From CAZMSQ01 sp964569025 (GTDB lineage Bacteria; Bacteroidota; Bacteroidia; Chitinophagales; Saprospiraceae): 64,000 nucleotides of DNA. This document shows positions 33,925 through 42,845 of this stretch, piece after piece. The position numbers were made by a program, and so were the translations under genes. The DNA lies in NCBI GenBank assembly GCA_964569025.1, contig CAZMSQ010000009.1:1-64000 (forward strand), read 5' to 3'. Every line of letters starts with the position of its first letter. Within the stretch, counting starts at the first letter, position 1. The notes below the pieces were generated by a model that saw nothing but the letters and a program-made list of their open reading frames with translations, searched no databases and had not been told where the DNA came from.

Positions 33925-35261
33925 AAGGAACGCTCGCACAAATAGTCAGCACGCTCTACACTTTGGTCCCCGGATTATCAGACGAGGCCGGCATGCAGCG
34001 GCATTTATCGCGGGGCACATTCTGGACACTCGTTTTGCACTTCAGTCACATCGGGCTGACTTTTTTGATTTCCGTGCTGTTGGCCAGATGGCTGGGGGCA
34101 ACGTCATACGGGAGCTTTACCCATATACTCACATGGCTGATGGTGCTTGTCACTGCCGGCTCTGTTGGTGCCGACGATTTGCTGGTCAAAGAACTGCCTC
34201 GCCATCCGGACGGTCAGGGTCCGGGAAGGGAGCTCATCAGATTTACGCTTCTCTTTACGCTTGCCGGCAGTTCATTTCTGGCTGTTCTATTCGCAATCTT
34301 ACTGTATGCAGACTTGCTGCCCTGGCTTTCCGAATATGCGTCATATTTTGCCATTCTCCTTCCTGTGGTGCCGCTTTTTGCCCTGATCTATTGGGCAATG
34401 GCAGGATTGCGTGCTACCCAGTCTCTTATTACGGCTCAATGGCCAGAAAAAGCAGCCCGGCCGGCAATTCTGATTGTCCTGATTGTTTTGTGGTATGCAG
34501 CCAGCGACTCCCATATTGGGTTGACTGAAGTTATACGGATTGTGGCTTTCACCATTGTACTGACGGGATTTTTGTACGCAGTTTTGGTTTACAAAAAGGT
34601 CTGGCCAAAAGCCGGCAGAAAGATGGCGGGTCCTCCAGACCGCAGCCACTGGCGAGGGCAACTCCTGATATTCGCCTTGCTACCGGTGCTCAACATTTTG
34701 AACCAGCGTATAGACATTCTGATACTCGGAAACCTTGCTGACGATGAAGCCGTCGGAATTTACGGAATCAGTTCGCGACTGACTGAAATGATTCCATTCT
34801 CACTCATCCTTTTTCAAAATGTATTTTCTCCTCTCTATGCCCGCTATCACAGTTCAGGCGACCTGAAGGCCCTCGAAAAACTGGTCAGGAGGGGCATTCG
34901 CCTTTCTCTCATTCTCGCTGCCCCGGTTGCCCTGACATTGCTGATTTTTGGATCTTCCATTCTCCGGATTTTCGGATCAGAATTCGCGGAAGGCTATAAT
35001 GTCATTCTCATTCTCTCCCCTGTCCAGATTCTATCTCTGGCCATTGGCCCTCTGGCGTTTTTGCTAATGATGGTAGGAAAAGGAAGACTCGCCTTTCTGA
35101 TAATGGCAGGCGGGCTCCTTCTCACTGCCATCCTGCAGACGATGCTCATCCCAGCTTACGGCGTGGAAGGCGCGGCAGCGGGCCGCGCTACAGGGTTGAT
35201 AGTCACACAACTGGCCTATGCCAGAGCAACATGGAGTACGCTCAAAATCAGAACAATATAA
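33921..35261 (+). CDS. Polysaccharide flippase (Wzx/MurJ-like, MOP superfamily)
   Basis: 446 residues with about 12-14 hydrophobic segments spread through the length. The N-terminal LSRGTFWTLVLHFSHIGLTFLISVLLARWLGATSYGSFTHIL is characteristic of Wzx-type oligosaccharide flippases (LGxxxYGxF). It likely moves lipid-linked glycans across the inner membrane. The 4-bp overlap with the GT4 gene supports joint work. It may still be a distant MurJ-like exporter. Confidence 0.88.
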   Translation: MKGTLAQIVSTLYTLVPGLSDEAGMQRHLSRGTFWTLVLHFSHIGLTFLISVLLARWLGATSYGSFTHILTWLMVLVTAGSVGADDLLVKELPRHPDGQGPGRELIRFTLLFTLAGSSFLAVLFAILLYADLLPWLSEYASYFAILLPVVPLFALIYWAMAGLRATQSLITAQWPEKAARPAILIVLIVLWYAASDSHIGLTEVIRIVAFTIVLTGFLYAVLVYKKVWPKAGRKMAGPPDRSHWRGQLLIFALLPVLNILNQRIDILILGNLADDEAVGIYGISSRLTEMIPFSLILFQNVFSPLYARYHSSGDLKALEKLVRRGIRLSLILAAPVALTLLIFGSSILRIFGSEFAEGYNVILILSPVQILSLAIGPLAFLLMMVGKGRLAFLIMAGGLLLTAILQTMLIPAYGVEGAAAGRATGLIVTQLAYARATWSTLKIRTI

Positions 35262-35302
35262 CTCATCAGCGCTCTGCAATAGATTCAATTTTTTACTTTT
35301 CC

Positions 35303-35354
35303 AAGGTATTCTTACCTTTGACCCCCGTCCTTGAGCATGCACGCATGCACAAGG
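35303..35354 (+). promoter_or_regulatory. accD promoter and palindromic leader
   Basis: TACCTTTG (35313-35320) fits the -7 consensus exactly. The inverted repeat AAGGTA/TACCTT (35303-35308, 35313-35318) overlaps it, suggesting a repressor site. Downstream, CCTTGAGCATGC (35329-35340) and GCATGCACAAGG (35343-35354) form an almost perfect 12-bp hairpin with one mismatch and a 2-base spacer, in the predicted 5' leader. Confidence 0.5.
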
Positions 35355-35413
35355 TGCACTATACAAACGTTCGGAGCGCCCAGCCCTCCGATTTTTCACG
35401 CAACCGGAACACT

Positions 35414-36283
35414 ATGGGTTGGTTCAAAAGGCTCAAAAACGGGATCATCACCTCCACCAAGGAGAAGAAGGAAGCACCCGATGGCTTGTGGTACAAATGC
35501 AAAAAATGCAAGGAGACCAGCACCATGAAAGACCTCAAGGCCAACTTTCACAAGTGCCCGAAATGCAACTACCACGTCAAAATCAGCAGCACCCAATATT
35601 TTGACCTGATTTTTGACGGAAAATATGACCGGTTGTTCGATGAACTCGGACCTGAGGACTTCCTTCATTTTGAAGATCTCAAGTCCTACACTCAGCGCAT
35701 CGAAGACGCCAAAAGAAAGACATCCCTGAATGAGGCGATGACTGTGGCCAGCGGGAAGGTGAATCGGAGGCCATTGGTTATTGCGGCGATGGATTTCAGT
35801 TTCATCGGAGGATCTATGGGCTCAGTGGTCGGGGAGAAGATATCAAGGGCAATTGATTATTGCCTTGAGCAGCAATGCCCCCTGATGATTATCTCAAAGT
35901 CCGGTGGTGCCAGGATGATGGAGTCTGCATTCTCCCTTATGCAAATGGCAAAGACCTCTGCCAAGCTCTCCCTTATGGCAAAGGCAGGCATTCCTTACTT
36001 TTCCTTTCTGACTGATCCGACAACCGGAGGCGTAACCGCCTCTTACGCCATGCTTGGTGATATCAATTTTGCAGAGCCGGAAGCTCTCATCGGATTTGCA
36101 GGGCCACGGGTTATTCGGGAAACCATCAAGCAAGAGCTCCCGGAAGGATTTCAGTCTTCTGAATCCGTCATGGAAAACGGATTTCTCGACTTTATTGTCG
36201 ACCGCAAAGATCTCAAAGAAACAATTTCCGACCTCCTTTACTTTTTCAACAAGGTCATAGACCCATCTCCGGCAGCAGACTAA
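35414..36283 (+). CDS. accD: Acetyl-CoA carboxylase carboxyltransferase subunit beta
   Basis: 289 residues from the ATG at 35414 (MGWFKRLKNG); the upstream in-frame stretch lacks family similarity. The N-terminal zinc ribbon has C29, C32, C48, C51 (CKKC..CPKC). The crotonase-type core follows (GGSMGSVVGEKISRA, SGGARMMESAF, PTTGGVTASYAMLGD, GFAGPRVIRETI). It forms malonyl-CoA with AccA and biotin carrier protein in fatty-acid synthesis. The accA gene is not in the window. It converges with the DUF5686 gene after 12 bp. Confidence 0.97.
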   Translation: MGWFKRLKNGIITSTKEKKEAPDGLWYKCKKCKETSTMKDLKANFHKCPKCNYHVKISSTQYFDLIFDGKYDRLFDELGPEDFLHFEDLKSYTQRIEDAKRKTSLNEAMTVASGKVNRRPLVIAAMDFSFIGGSMGSVVGEKISRAIDYCLEQQCPLMIISKSGGARMMESAFSLMQMAKTSAKLSLMAKAGIPYFSFLTDPTTGGVTASYAMLGDINFAEPEALIGFAGPRVIRETIKQELPEGFQSSESVMENGFLDFIVDRKDLKETISDLLYFFNKVIDPSPAAD

Positions 36284-36295
36284 CAAGCCACTCAT

Positions 36296-38773
36296 TTACA
36301 GTCCTACCGATAGAACGATTCTTGCTCCTCCGTATGTTCCCCCTGGAAACGGGAATACCACATCTGCACGCAAGATCCTCAACCACAGGAATCCTATATT
36401 TTCCGCCCCCACATTCCACTCCAAATAATGGTCGGCAGGTGTCTGTAAGAGGGATACACCTGCCACGGCTTTCCAGCCGAGCTTCCTAATCAAGGGAATT
36501 TTATCGAGTAGAAAGCCCTCGAAGTGGTGTTCAGTATGGGCCTGCGCATACGTGCCGTCAGTGCTGTAGGCGTAATATGGCAGCCAGAGAAACCCTTTCA
36601 GATATCTGTCCGAACGAGTCACGACCATTTGATTTCCAATAAAGTGCATACGGTCAATAAATTCCATGTTCTTCTGATTCCTTGGAAAGAAGCCCCCTTC
36701 GACGAACCAGGATGTTGTTCCCCCCAATCCGAATTGCACCTTCCCTTTCAGTGAAGCGGCCACGTGGTGAAACGCGACTTGTGCTCCGAGTGTGCGGATG
36801 CCTGTCCGGTACTTCAGAGTCAGTTCGGGCCAGGCAGACCCCAGCATCACCTTTCGGTTCGGATAGCGCCAGTATTTCTGCGCAAATCGAATCCGCACTG
36901 AGGTTTCGAACAAAAAAGCGCGGCTCCGATCAAAAAAGGGTTCACCCTGCGGAGCCTCCTGAATACCATTCACAAACGGGTCATTCCAGGCATAAAACCC
37001 ATCTTTCTTTGAAAGACTATATTCCGTTGCATTGACCAGACCCCGGCGGTCCGCATACTCAAGCGCCGTCTGTACCATGAGGCCATTGGCCACCTCCTGC
37101 CTGAATTCGACACGGCCATACCACTTTTCATACAACTTCAGAAAATTGGTCTTTGAAAAAAGTGCATAGATGTTGTTCAACTCCTCGTTGACAGGATTTT
37201 CTGAGTTGAGCTGTGTGATTTCCCTTCCGCCACTGACACTCACGCGCGCATAATTGATGGCATTAAACTGACGGGTCAACCTCAAGCGCCCACGCAACTG
37301 CTTGTCTGTCAAACCATAGGTAAGTGCTGGTTCGATCTCCAAATATGCCGTCTCATCTTTGTCACTTGACATTCTATACCTTAGCCGAAGAGACGTGGAT
37401 ACGCCCTGTACCGGGTTAAATGCAAAAGTGCTCAGGGGCGATTCCAAGGTCAGGAAACGCCGTTCCCAGGAGTTGGACCAGGTATGTCCACTAAGTAGGC
37501 TCGAAAAGGTAAATCTATTGTTTTCGCGGTCGAGAGAGTCCATGTAGGGCTTGGATTCCCAAATTGCCTGGAGACTATCTTTCCTGGAATAATCATTCAG
37601 TTCCTCATGGGTAAGCGGCACTGGGCGCACAGCTTCCCAAAATGCGGAGTCATGGGCATTTGCCCCTTCTTCAATGGTAAAAACCTCAGCAGAAAACAAT
37701 CCTGCCGGAAACTCAGGATTGAGCTCATACCGAGAGAACTGGGTTGAGATATAGCCTTCTACCTCAAATCCAAAGATGGAAAGAGAAAATGATAAAGACT
37801 GGTCAAATGGCATCCAGCGATTCGGAGTATCGACTGGGATATAGACTTGTCTGACCAAGAGGGTATCGATGATTGGTTGCTTCATACTCTTTCCGGTTAA
37901 CCGGAAATCGACGCTTTGAATATTCCAGAGATCTTCCGTGATATAAATGAATCCGGAGAAAGTCGGGTCTTCCTCACGCTTTGGGAGGACTGCAATTTTA
38001 TTGATCAGCCTTCCCTGTTCATCGAAAAAGGTGCCTTCCAGACGGTATCGGTAATAAAAAAAGGCACCGGCAGCAATTGGAGAAATAATTGACCGGCCCA
38101 GGTCAACTGTCGGCTTGTAAAAATTCATATTCATGAGAGATGCCCGATTGAAGCTGAATGCATCATCGCTCCCACTCACTTTTGAAGACCGCATCACCTC
38201 TTTTTGCTTCCCCGGAAGGTCCATATACAAATCCGATTCAGATTCCGAGAGATAGATAATTCCCTGCCCGTTTGTATCAAGGATTCCACCCAGATCACCA
38301 ATCTCTGTACCCATGATTCGATCTGGAGTCTCCGTAAACCGATACAGGCTTTTCATATACGCACGACACGAAAAAGACTGGCCGGCATCCAACCATTGTT
38401 GCCTCACTTCCATTGCTTTCCGGATAATCGCATAGGCCGGGTCTTCAGCTCCCGCTACCACATTGACTTCTGTCAGGTCTATGGCCTGAGCCTCAAGCGA
38501 GACTATGAGGTCAGCGGTGAGTGATTGCGTCTCAATCAGGGTAGAATCATACACAGTCTGATACCCGATGAATCGAAACACAATGACCCGTGGCTCATCA
38601 GAGGCAGCGAGCTCAAAGCGTCCCTCTACATTTGTGACAGAACCTACAGTACTGCCTTCGTAATAGACACTCACAAAAGGAAGAGGCTCTCCGGCAGGGT
38701 CTGTGACCAGACCGCTGACCTGAGCGAGCACGGAGAGAGGAAAAAGGAGAATGAGAAAGAAGAGGATACGCAT
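36296..38773 (-). CDS. DUF5686 outer-membrane protein with CarboxypepD-regulatory domain
   Basis: 825 residues from the ATG at 38773 (MRILFFLILLFPLSVLAQ, a good signal peptide); an upstream ATG at 38794 is rejected. A carboxypeptidase-regulatory-like domain occupies about 20-105 (VSGLVTDPAGEPLPFVSVYYEG). The long C-terminal part is beta-rich and ends in a strand with terminal aromatic pattern (GARIVLSVGL), consistent with an outer-membrane barrel of the DUF5686 family. The function is unknown; the domain layout is common in Bacteroidota. Confidence 0.9.
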   Translation of the reverse strand: MRILFFLILLFPLSVLAQVSGLVTDPAGEPLPFVSVYYEGSTVGSVTNVEGRFELAASDEPRVIVFRFIGYQTVYDSTLIETQSLTADLIVSLEAQAIDLTEVNVVAGAEDPAYAIIRKAMEVRQQWLDAGQSFSCRAYMKSLYRFTETPDRIMGTEIGDLGGILDTNGQGIIYLSESESDLYMDLPGKQKEVMRSSKVSGSDDAFSFNRASLMNMNFYKPTVDLGRSIISPIAAGAFFYYRYRLEGTFFDEQGRLINKIAVLPKREEDPTFSGFIYITEDLWNIQSVDFRLTGKSMKQPIIDTLLVRQVYIPVDTPNRWMPFDQSLSFSLSIFGFEVEGYISTQFSRYELNPEFPAGLFSAEVFTIEEGANAHDSAFWEAVRPVPLTHEELNDYSRKDSLQAIWESKPYMDSLDRENNRFTFSSLLSGHTWSNSWERRFLTLESPLSTFAFNPVQGVSTSLRLRYRMSSDKDETAYLEIEPALTYGLTDKQLRGRLRLTRQFNAINYARVSVSGGREITQLNSENPVNEELNNIYALFSKTNFLKLYEKWYGRVEFRQEVANGLMVQTALEYADRRGLVNATEYSLSKKDGFYAWNDPFVNGIQEAPQGEPFFDRSRAFLFETSVRIRFAQKYWRYPNRKVMLGSAWPELTLKYRTGIRTLGAQVAFHHVAASLKGKVQFGLGGTTSWFVEGGFFPRNQKNMEFIDRMHFIGNQMVVTRSDRYLKGFLWLPYYAYSTDGTYAQAHTEHHFEGFLLDKIPLIRKLGWKAVAGVSLLQTPADHYLEWNVGAENIGFLWLRILRADVVFPFPGGTYGGARIVLSVGL

Positions 38774-38938
38774 AGGATTCAATTCAAAGTACACGGACTC
38801 TTAAGAAGACAGAACTTCCATTCATTCTGTTCTGAAAAAACTCACCATGCAAATGAAAAAATTACACTTTATGAACTCCCTTCCTTGGGAGGAGGTTATG
38901 CATAACGGCAATTCTATAGAGAACCGTACCTTCGGCCC

Positions 38939-41900
38939 GTGGACATATTACAACAGCTACTCACACAATATCGTGCGCACGAAAAAATCGTGCAAATCAG
39001 TCAATGGCTCGGAGATGACAAAACCCGGCCACGTATTCGCATCAGTGGGCTGACTGGTTCGGCTGATGCTTACGTGGCAGCCGCACTGTTTTTGGAAAGA
39101 CCCGGTTTCACATTGTATATCGGTGCAGATAAAGAAGAAGCTGCCTACTTTCAAAACAGCCTCGCGAATCTGCTTCCGAAAAAAGAAGTCCATTTTTTTC
39201 CAGATTCATTCAAGAGCCCCGGAAATTTTGAGCGGCTGGAAAGCAGCAATGTGTTGCAGCGTACTGAAATCATCAATCGCATCAGCCAGTCGCTGGCAGA
39301 AGGAGAATGCATCGTCACCTATCCCGAAGCCTTATTCGAACGGGTTGTTTCGCCGGGTGAGTTATCCGGCTCCAGAATTGAAATCAGGTCTGGAGAATCA
39401 CTGGATGTAGACACCATCATTGAGGTGCTGATTGAGTACGGATTTACACGGACTGACTTCGTGTACGAGCCAGGTCAGTTTTCAATCCGCGGTGGTATTG
39501 TAGACATTTTCTCCTATGGGAATGAATGGCCCTACCGGATAGAGTTGTTTGACGACGAAGTAGAGAGCATCCGGATTTTTGACCCAGTCAATCAACTCTC
39601 AAAGCAGAACATCTCTCGGGTCTCAATTGTGCCGAATATTAACACTCGCTTCAAGAAAGATCAAAAAGTTTCCTTGCTCAGCATTTTACCTGAAGATACG
39701 GTGGTTTGGGTCACAGACATTCAGCAACTCACCGATCGGCTGCAGCGATGCTTTGAGCAGGCTGAGGAGTTTGCGCGGACTGTCCTTCCAACATTGGAGG
39801 AACAGGAGTTGAAATCAATTTTTGACGACCTTTCATTTTTGCGGCCGGGGGAGGTACTCTCGGATGTCCTTGACTTCGGGATGATCATTCCAAACAATGC
39901 AAAACCAGACTTGGAGATTCTCCACCATTTGTCCTGGTCTACCTCGCCTCAGCCAAGCTTCAATAAAAACTTCAATCTTCTGATTGAAAACCTCAGGGAG
40001 AATACCGGTAAAGGGCTGACCAATTATCTTTTTACGGACAACCCCCGGCAAATTGAACGATTTGACCATATTTTTGAAGATTTGGAGGCGAATGTCAGCA
40101 TTCAACCAATCCTGAAGGCCATTCACGCCGGATTTATCGATCATGAGCTTGGGATAGCATGCTACACAGACCACCAGATTTTCCAGCGATTTCACAAATA
40201 CAAGCTCAAGAGGGGTTTTACCAAAGACCGAGCCCTCAATCTGAGGCTGATCCGCGAATTACAACCGGGAGATTTTGTCACTCACATCGACCATGGAGTC
40301 GGCAGGTACAGTGGCCTTGAGAAGATTAATATCAACGGCCACATTCAGGAGTCAGTCCGGCTGATTTACAAGAATAATGACATTTTATACGTCAGCATTA
40401 ACTCCCTGCACAAGATTGCCAAGTTTTCAGCAAAAGAGGGAACTGCCCCGGTTTTGAGCAAGTTGGGGTCAGATGCCTGGAAGAGACTGAAGAGTAAGAC
40501 CAAGAAAAAAGTCAAAGATCTGGCGGCTGAGCTTATAAAACTGTATGCGAAACGGAGAGCCACCCCGGGATTTGCCTTTCCTCAAGACGGCTATCTGCAA
40601 AACGAACTGGAAGCATCATTCCTGTATGAGGACACACCTGATCAACTCAAAACAACCCAGGCTGTCAAGGAAGACATGATGGCATCATTTCCGATGGACC
40701 GTCTTATTTGTGGTGATGTCGGGTTTGGAAAAACCGAAATTGCCATTAGGGCAGCCTTCAAATCTGTTGTAGCCGGCAAGCAGGTTGCCGTATTGGTTCC
40801 CACCACTATTCTGGCGTTGCAACACTACAAAACCTTCCGCGACCGTATCGGAGAATTCGGAGCAACGGTTGACTACATCAACCGGTTCCGAACCACCCGG
40901 GAGAAAAAGGAAATTTTCGCCAAACTCAAGGAAGGCAAGATTGACATTGTCATCGGCACCCATGGACTGCTCAGCAAGGACATTGGTTTCAAGGACCTCG
41001 GTTTGCTTGTGATCGATGAAGAGCAGAAATTCGGAGTGGCTGCCAAAGAAAAACTCCGGAAACTAAAGGTCAATGTCGATACCCTGACCTTGACTGCCAC
41101 ACCAATCCCCCGGACCCTTCAATTCAGCCTCATGGCGGCGCGCGATCTCAGTGTCATCAGAACGCCACCACCAAACAGACTGCCGATTCATACTGAGACC
41201 CGAATTTTCAATGAGGAACTTATCAAAGACAGCATTTATTACGAAATCAATCGCGGCGGACAGGTGTTTTTTGTGCACAACCGTGTCAAGACACTTCCGG
41301 ATGTGGCCGCGATGTTGAGGCGATTGTGCCCGGATGTAGATATCGCCATGGCCCATGGGAAAATGGAAGCCTCTGATCTCGAGACCACGCTGCTTGACTT
41401 CATCGAACGCAGATATGACGTGCTGGTCAGCACAAATATCATCGAAACAGGTCTTGATATTCCAAACGCCAACACCATCATCATCAATAATGCCCACCAG
41501 TTCGGGATGAGCGACTTGCACCAATTGCGGGGCCGTGTGGGTCGCTCCAACCGCCAGGCATTCTGCTACCTGTTTTCCCCTCCCCTCTCTACCCTGACCT
41601 CTGAGGCGCGCAAAAGACTGAAAGCTCTGGAGGAGTTTTCAGAATTGGGCTCAGGCATCAATATCGCCATGCGCGATCTCGATATCCGCGGAGCCGGTAA
41701 TCTGCTCGGAGCCGAACAAAGCGGTTTTATTACAGACATCGGTTATGAAACCTACCAGAAAATCCTCGAAGAGGCAATTCTTGAATTAAAAGAAGGGGAG
41801 TTCCGGGATCTCTTTCAAGAGGACCTTGAGAAAAACCGGACCTTCGTGCGTGAGGTTCAGATTGAAACGGATACCGAAATGCTCATTCCGGACCATTATG

Positions 41901-42331
41901 TGTCCAATATTCAAGAAAGGCTTCATCTCTATCAGGAACTCGATGCCATTGAGGACGAACAAAGTATCACCAATTTTGCCACAAGGCTGGTGGATCGTTT
42001 TGGCCCCCTGCCAGCTGAGGTGGAAGAACTCTTTCAGGGACTGAGACTCAGATGGTCTTGCAAAACCCTGGGATTTGAGCGCTTGATATTCAAAAATCAA
42101 AAGCTTCGCTGCTTTTTTGTCATGAACCCCCAATCTCCGTATTACGAATCTGAATTGTTTCAGCAAATCCTCCAGTTTGGAGCTTCCGAAGGTCCTTTTA
42201 TGGGTCTTTCCTTTAAAAAGACAAATGATGCCTTCCTAATGGCCAAAGATGGTATCTCTGGCCTCGATGAAGTTATCGCATTATTGGGCAACATCCAAAC
42301 TGCTGTTTTTCCTGAGATGACAAAAAGTTGA
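38939..42331 (+). CDS. mfd: Transcription-repair coupling factor
   Basis: 1130 residues, the usual length. The N-terminal UvrB-homology region (about 20-270) is followed by the RNA polymerase-interacting domain (GDFVTHIDHGVGRYSGL), the translocase module with Walker A CGDVGFGKTE and DEEQKFG, the TRG-type ATP motif TATPIPRTL, and the C-terminal regulatory domain. It removes stalled RNA polymerase and recruits UvrA. The start is GTG at 38939; the frame is closed upstream at 38903 and no ATG is available, so GTG is required. Confidence 0.96.
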   Translation: MDILQQLLTQYRAHEKIVQISQWLGDDKTRPRIRISGLTGSADAYVAAALFLERPGFTLYIGADKEEAAYFQNSLANLLPKKEVHFFPDSFKSPGNFERLESSNVLQRTEIINRISQSLAEGECIVTYPEALFERVVSPGELSGSRIEIRSGESLDVDTIIEVLIEYGFTRTDFVYEPGQFSIRGGIVDIFSYGNEWPYRIELFDDEVESIRIFDPVNQLSKQNISRVSIVPNINTRFKKDQKVSLLSILPEDTVVWVTDIQQLTDRLQRCFEQAEEFARTVLPTLEEQELKSIFDDLSFLRPGEVLSDVLDFGMIIPNNAKPDLEILHHLSWSTSPQPSFNKNFNLLIENLRENTGKGLTNYLFTDNPRQIERFDHIFEDLEANVSIQPILKAIHAGFIDHELGIACYTDHQIFQRFHKYKLKRGFTKDRALNLRLIRELQPGDFVTHIDHGVGRYSGLEKININGHIQESVRLIYKNNDILYVSINSLHKIAKFSAKEGTAPVLSKLGSDAWKRLKSKTKKKVKDLAAELIKLYAKRRATPGFAFPQDGYLQNELEASFLYEDTPDQLKTTQAVKEDMMASFPMDRLICGDVGFGKTEIAIRAAFKSVVAGKQVAVLVPTTILALQHYKTFRDRIGEFGATVDYINRFRTTREKKEIFAKLKEGKIDIVIGTHGLLSKDIGFKDLGLLVIDEEQKFGVAAKEKLRKLKVNVDTLTLTATPIPRTLQFSLMAARDLSVIRTPPPNRLPIHTETRIFNEELIKDSIYYEINRGGQVFFVHNRVKTLPDVAAMLRRLCPDVDIAMAHGKMEASDLETTLLDFIERRYDVLVSTNIIETGLDIPNANTIIINNAHQFGMSDLHQLRGRVGRSNRQAFCYLFSPPLSTLTSEARKRLKALEEFSELGSGINIAMRDLDIRGAGNLLGAEQSGFITDIGYETYQKILEEAILELKEGEFRDLFQEDLEKNRTFVREVQIETDTEMLIPDHYVSNIQERLHLYQELDAIEDEQSITNFATRLVDRFGPLPAEVEELFQGLRLRWSCKTLGFERLIFKNQKLRCFFVMNPQSPYYESELFQQILQFGASEGPFMGLSFKKTNDAFLMAKDGISGLDEVIALLGNIQTAVFPEMTKS

Positions 42332-42352
42332 GCACGAGAGAAAAATAAATTG

Positions 42353-42360
42353 TATATTTG
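42353..42360 (+). promoter_or_regulatory. -7 box of the RRM gene
   Basis: TATATTTG fits TAnnTTTG exactly. A TTG at 42328-42330 lies 22 bases upstream, close to the usual 19-21 spacing. The predicted leader to the ATG at 42458 is about 90 bases and T-rich. Confidence 0.55.
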
Positions 42361-42457
42361 CCTCGAAAAGGAATTTTTGAGTCAGTATTGTTGTTTTTTT
42401 GTCAACCCGCCTGCCCGATTTTCCTGGTAAATTCTTTCTTTTTTTAATTTTTTTCTG

Positions 42458-42703
42458 ATGAACATTTTTGTTGCTAAATTGAACTTCCGTACGGAAGAAG
42501 ATGCACTTCGCAACCTTTTCGAAGGTTATGGTGCCGTTGATTCCGTCAAAATCATCACCGATCGCGACACTGGCCGCTCGAAAGGGTACGGCTTCGTGGA
42601 AATGCCGCACGATGATGAAGCTGAAAACGCCATTAACGACCTGAACGAAAGCGAATTCGATGGTCGTGAAATCGTTGTGAAGAAAGCGCGGCCAAGAGCC
42701 TGA
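42458..42703 (+). CDS. RRM-type RNA-binding protein
   Basis: 81 residues, a single RNA recognition motif: RNP2 is IFVAKL (3-8) and RNP1 is KGYGFVEM (about 43-50). The C-terminal tail is short and basic (VVKKARPRA). Bacteroidota and cyanobacteria have abundant small RRM proteins linked to RNA metabolism, some cold-induced. The long U-rich leader and very strong terminator suggest high, regulated expression (inference). Confidence 0.95.
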   Translation: MNIFVAKLNFRTEEDALRNLFEGYGAVDSVKIITDRDTGRSKGYGFVEMPHDDEAENAINDLNESEFDGREIVVKKARPRA

Positions 42704-42730
42704 TCTCTTTCTTCACCAGAAGATACAATT

Positions 42731-42763
42731 GCCCGAAGGCTCCAGCCTTCGGGCTTTTTTTTT
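42731..42763 (+). terminator. Strong terminator of the RRM gene
   Basis: GCCCGAAGGC (42731-42740) / GCCTTCGGGC (42745-42754), a perfect 10-bp stem with a TCCA loop, followed by nine Ts. Confidence 0.95.
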
Positions 42764-42845
42764 GAAATTTCCATTCTCCATCATCCTTCTGTGACAATTG
42801 TCAATCAAAAACAGGTGCAACTTCCCTAAACTTGCACAAAATTTT

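Noticed and set aside
38525..38905. 126-codon plus-strand frame before mfd
   Set aside because: It is antisense to the signal peptide and first domain of the DUF5686 protein; no independent support.
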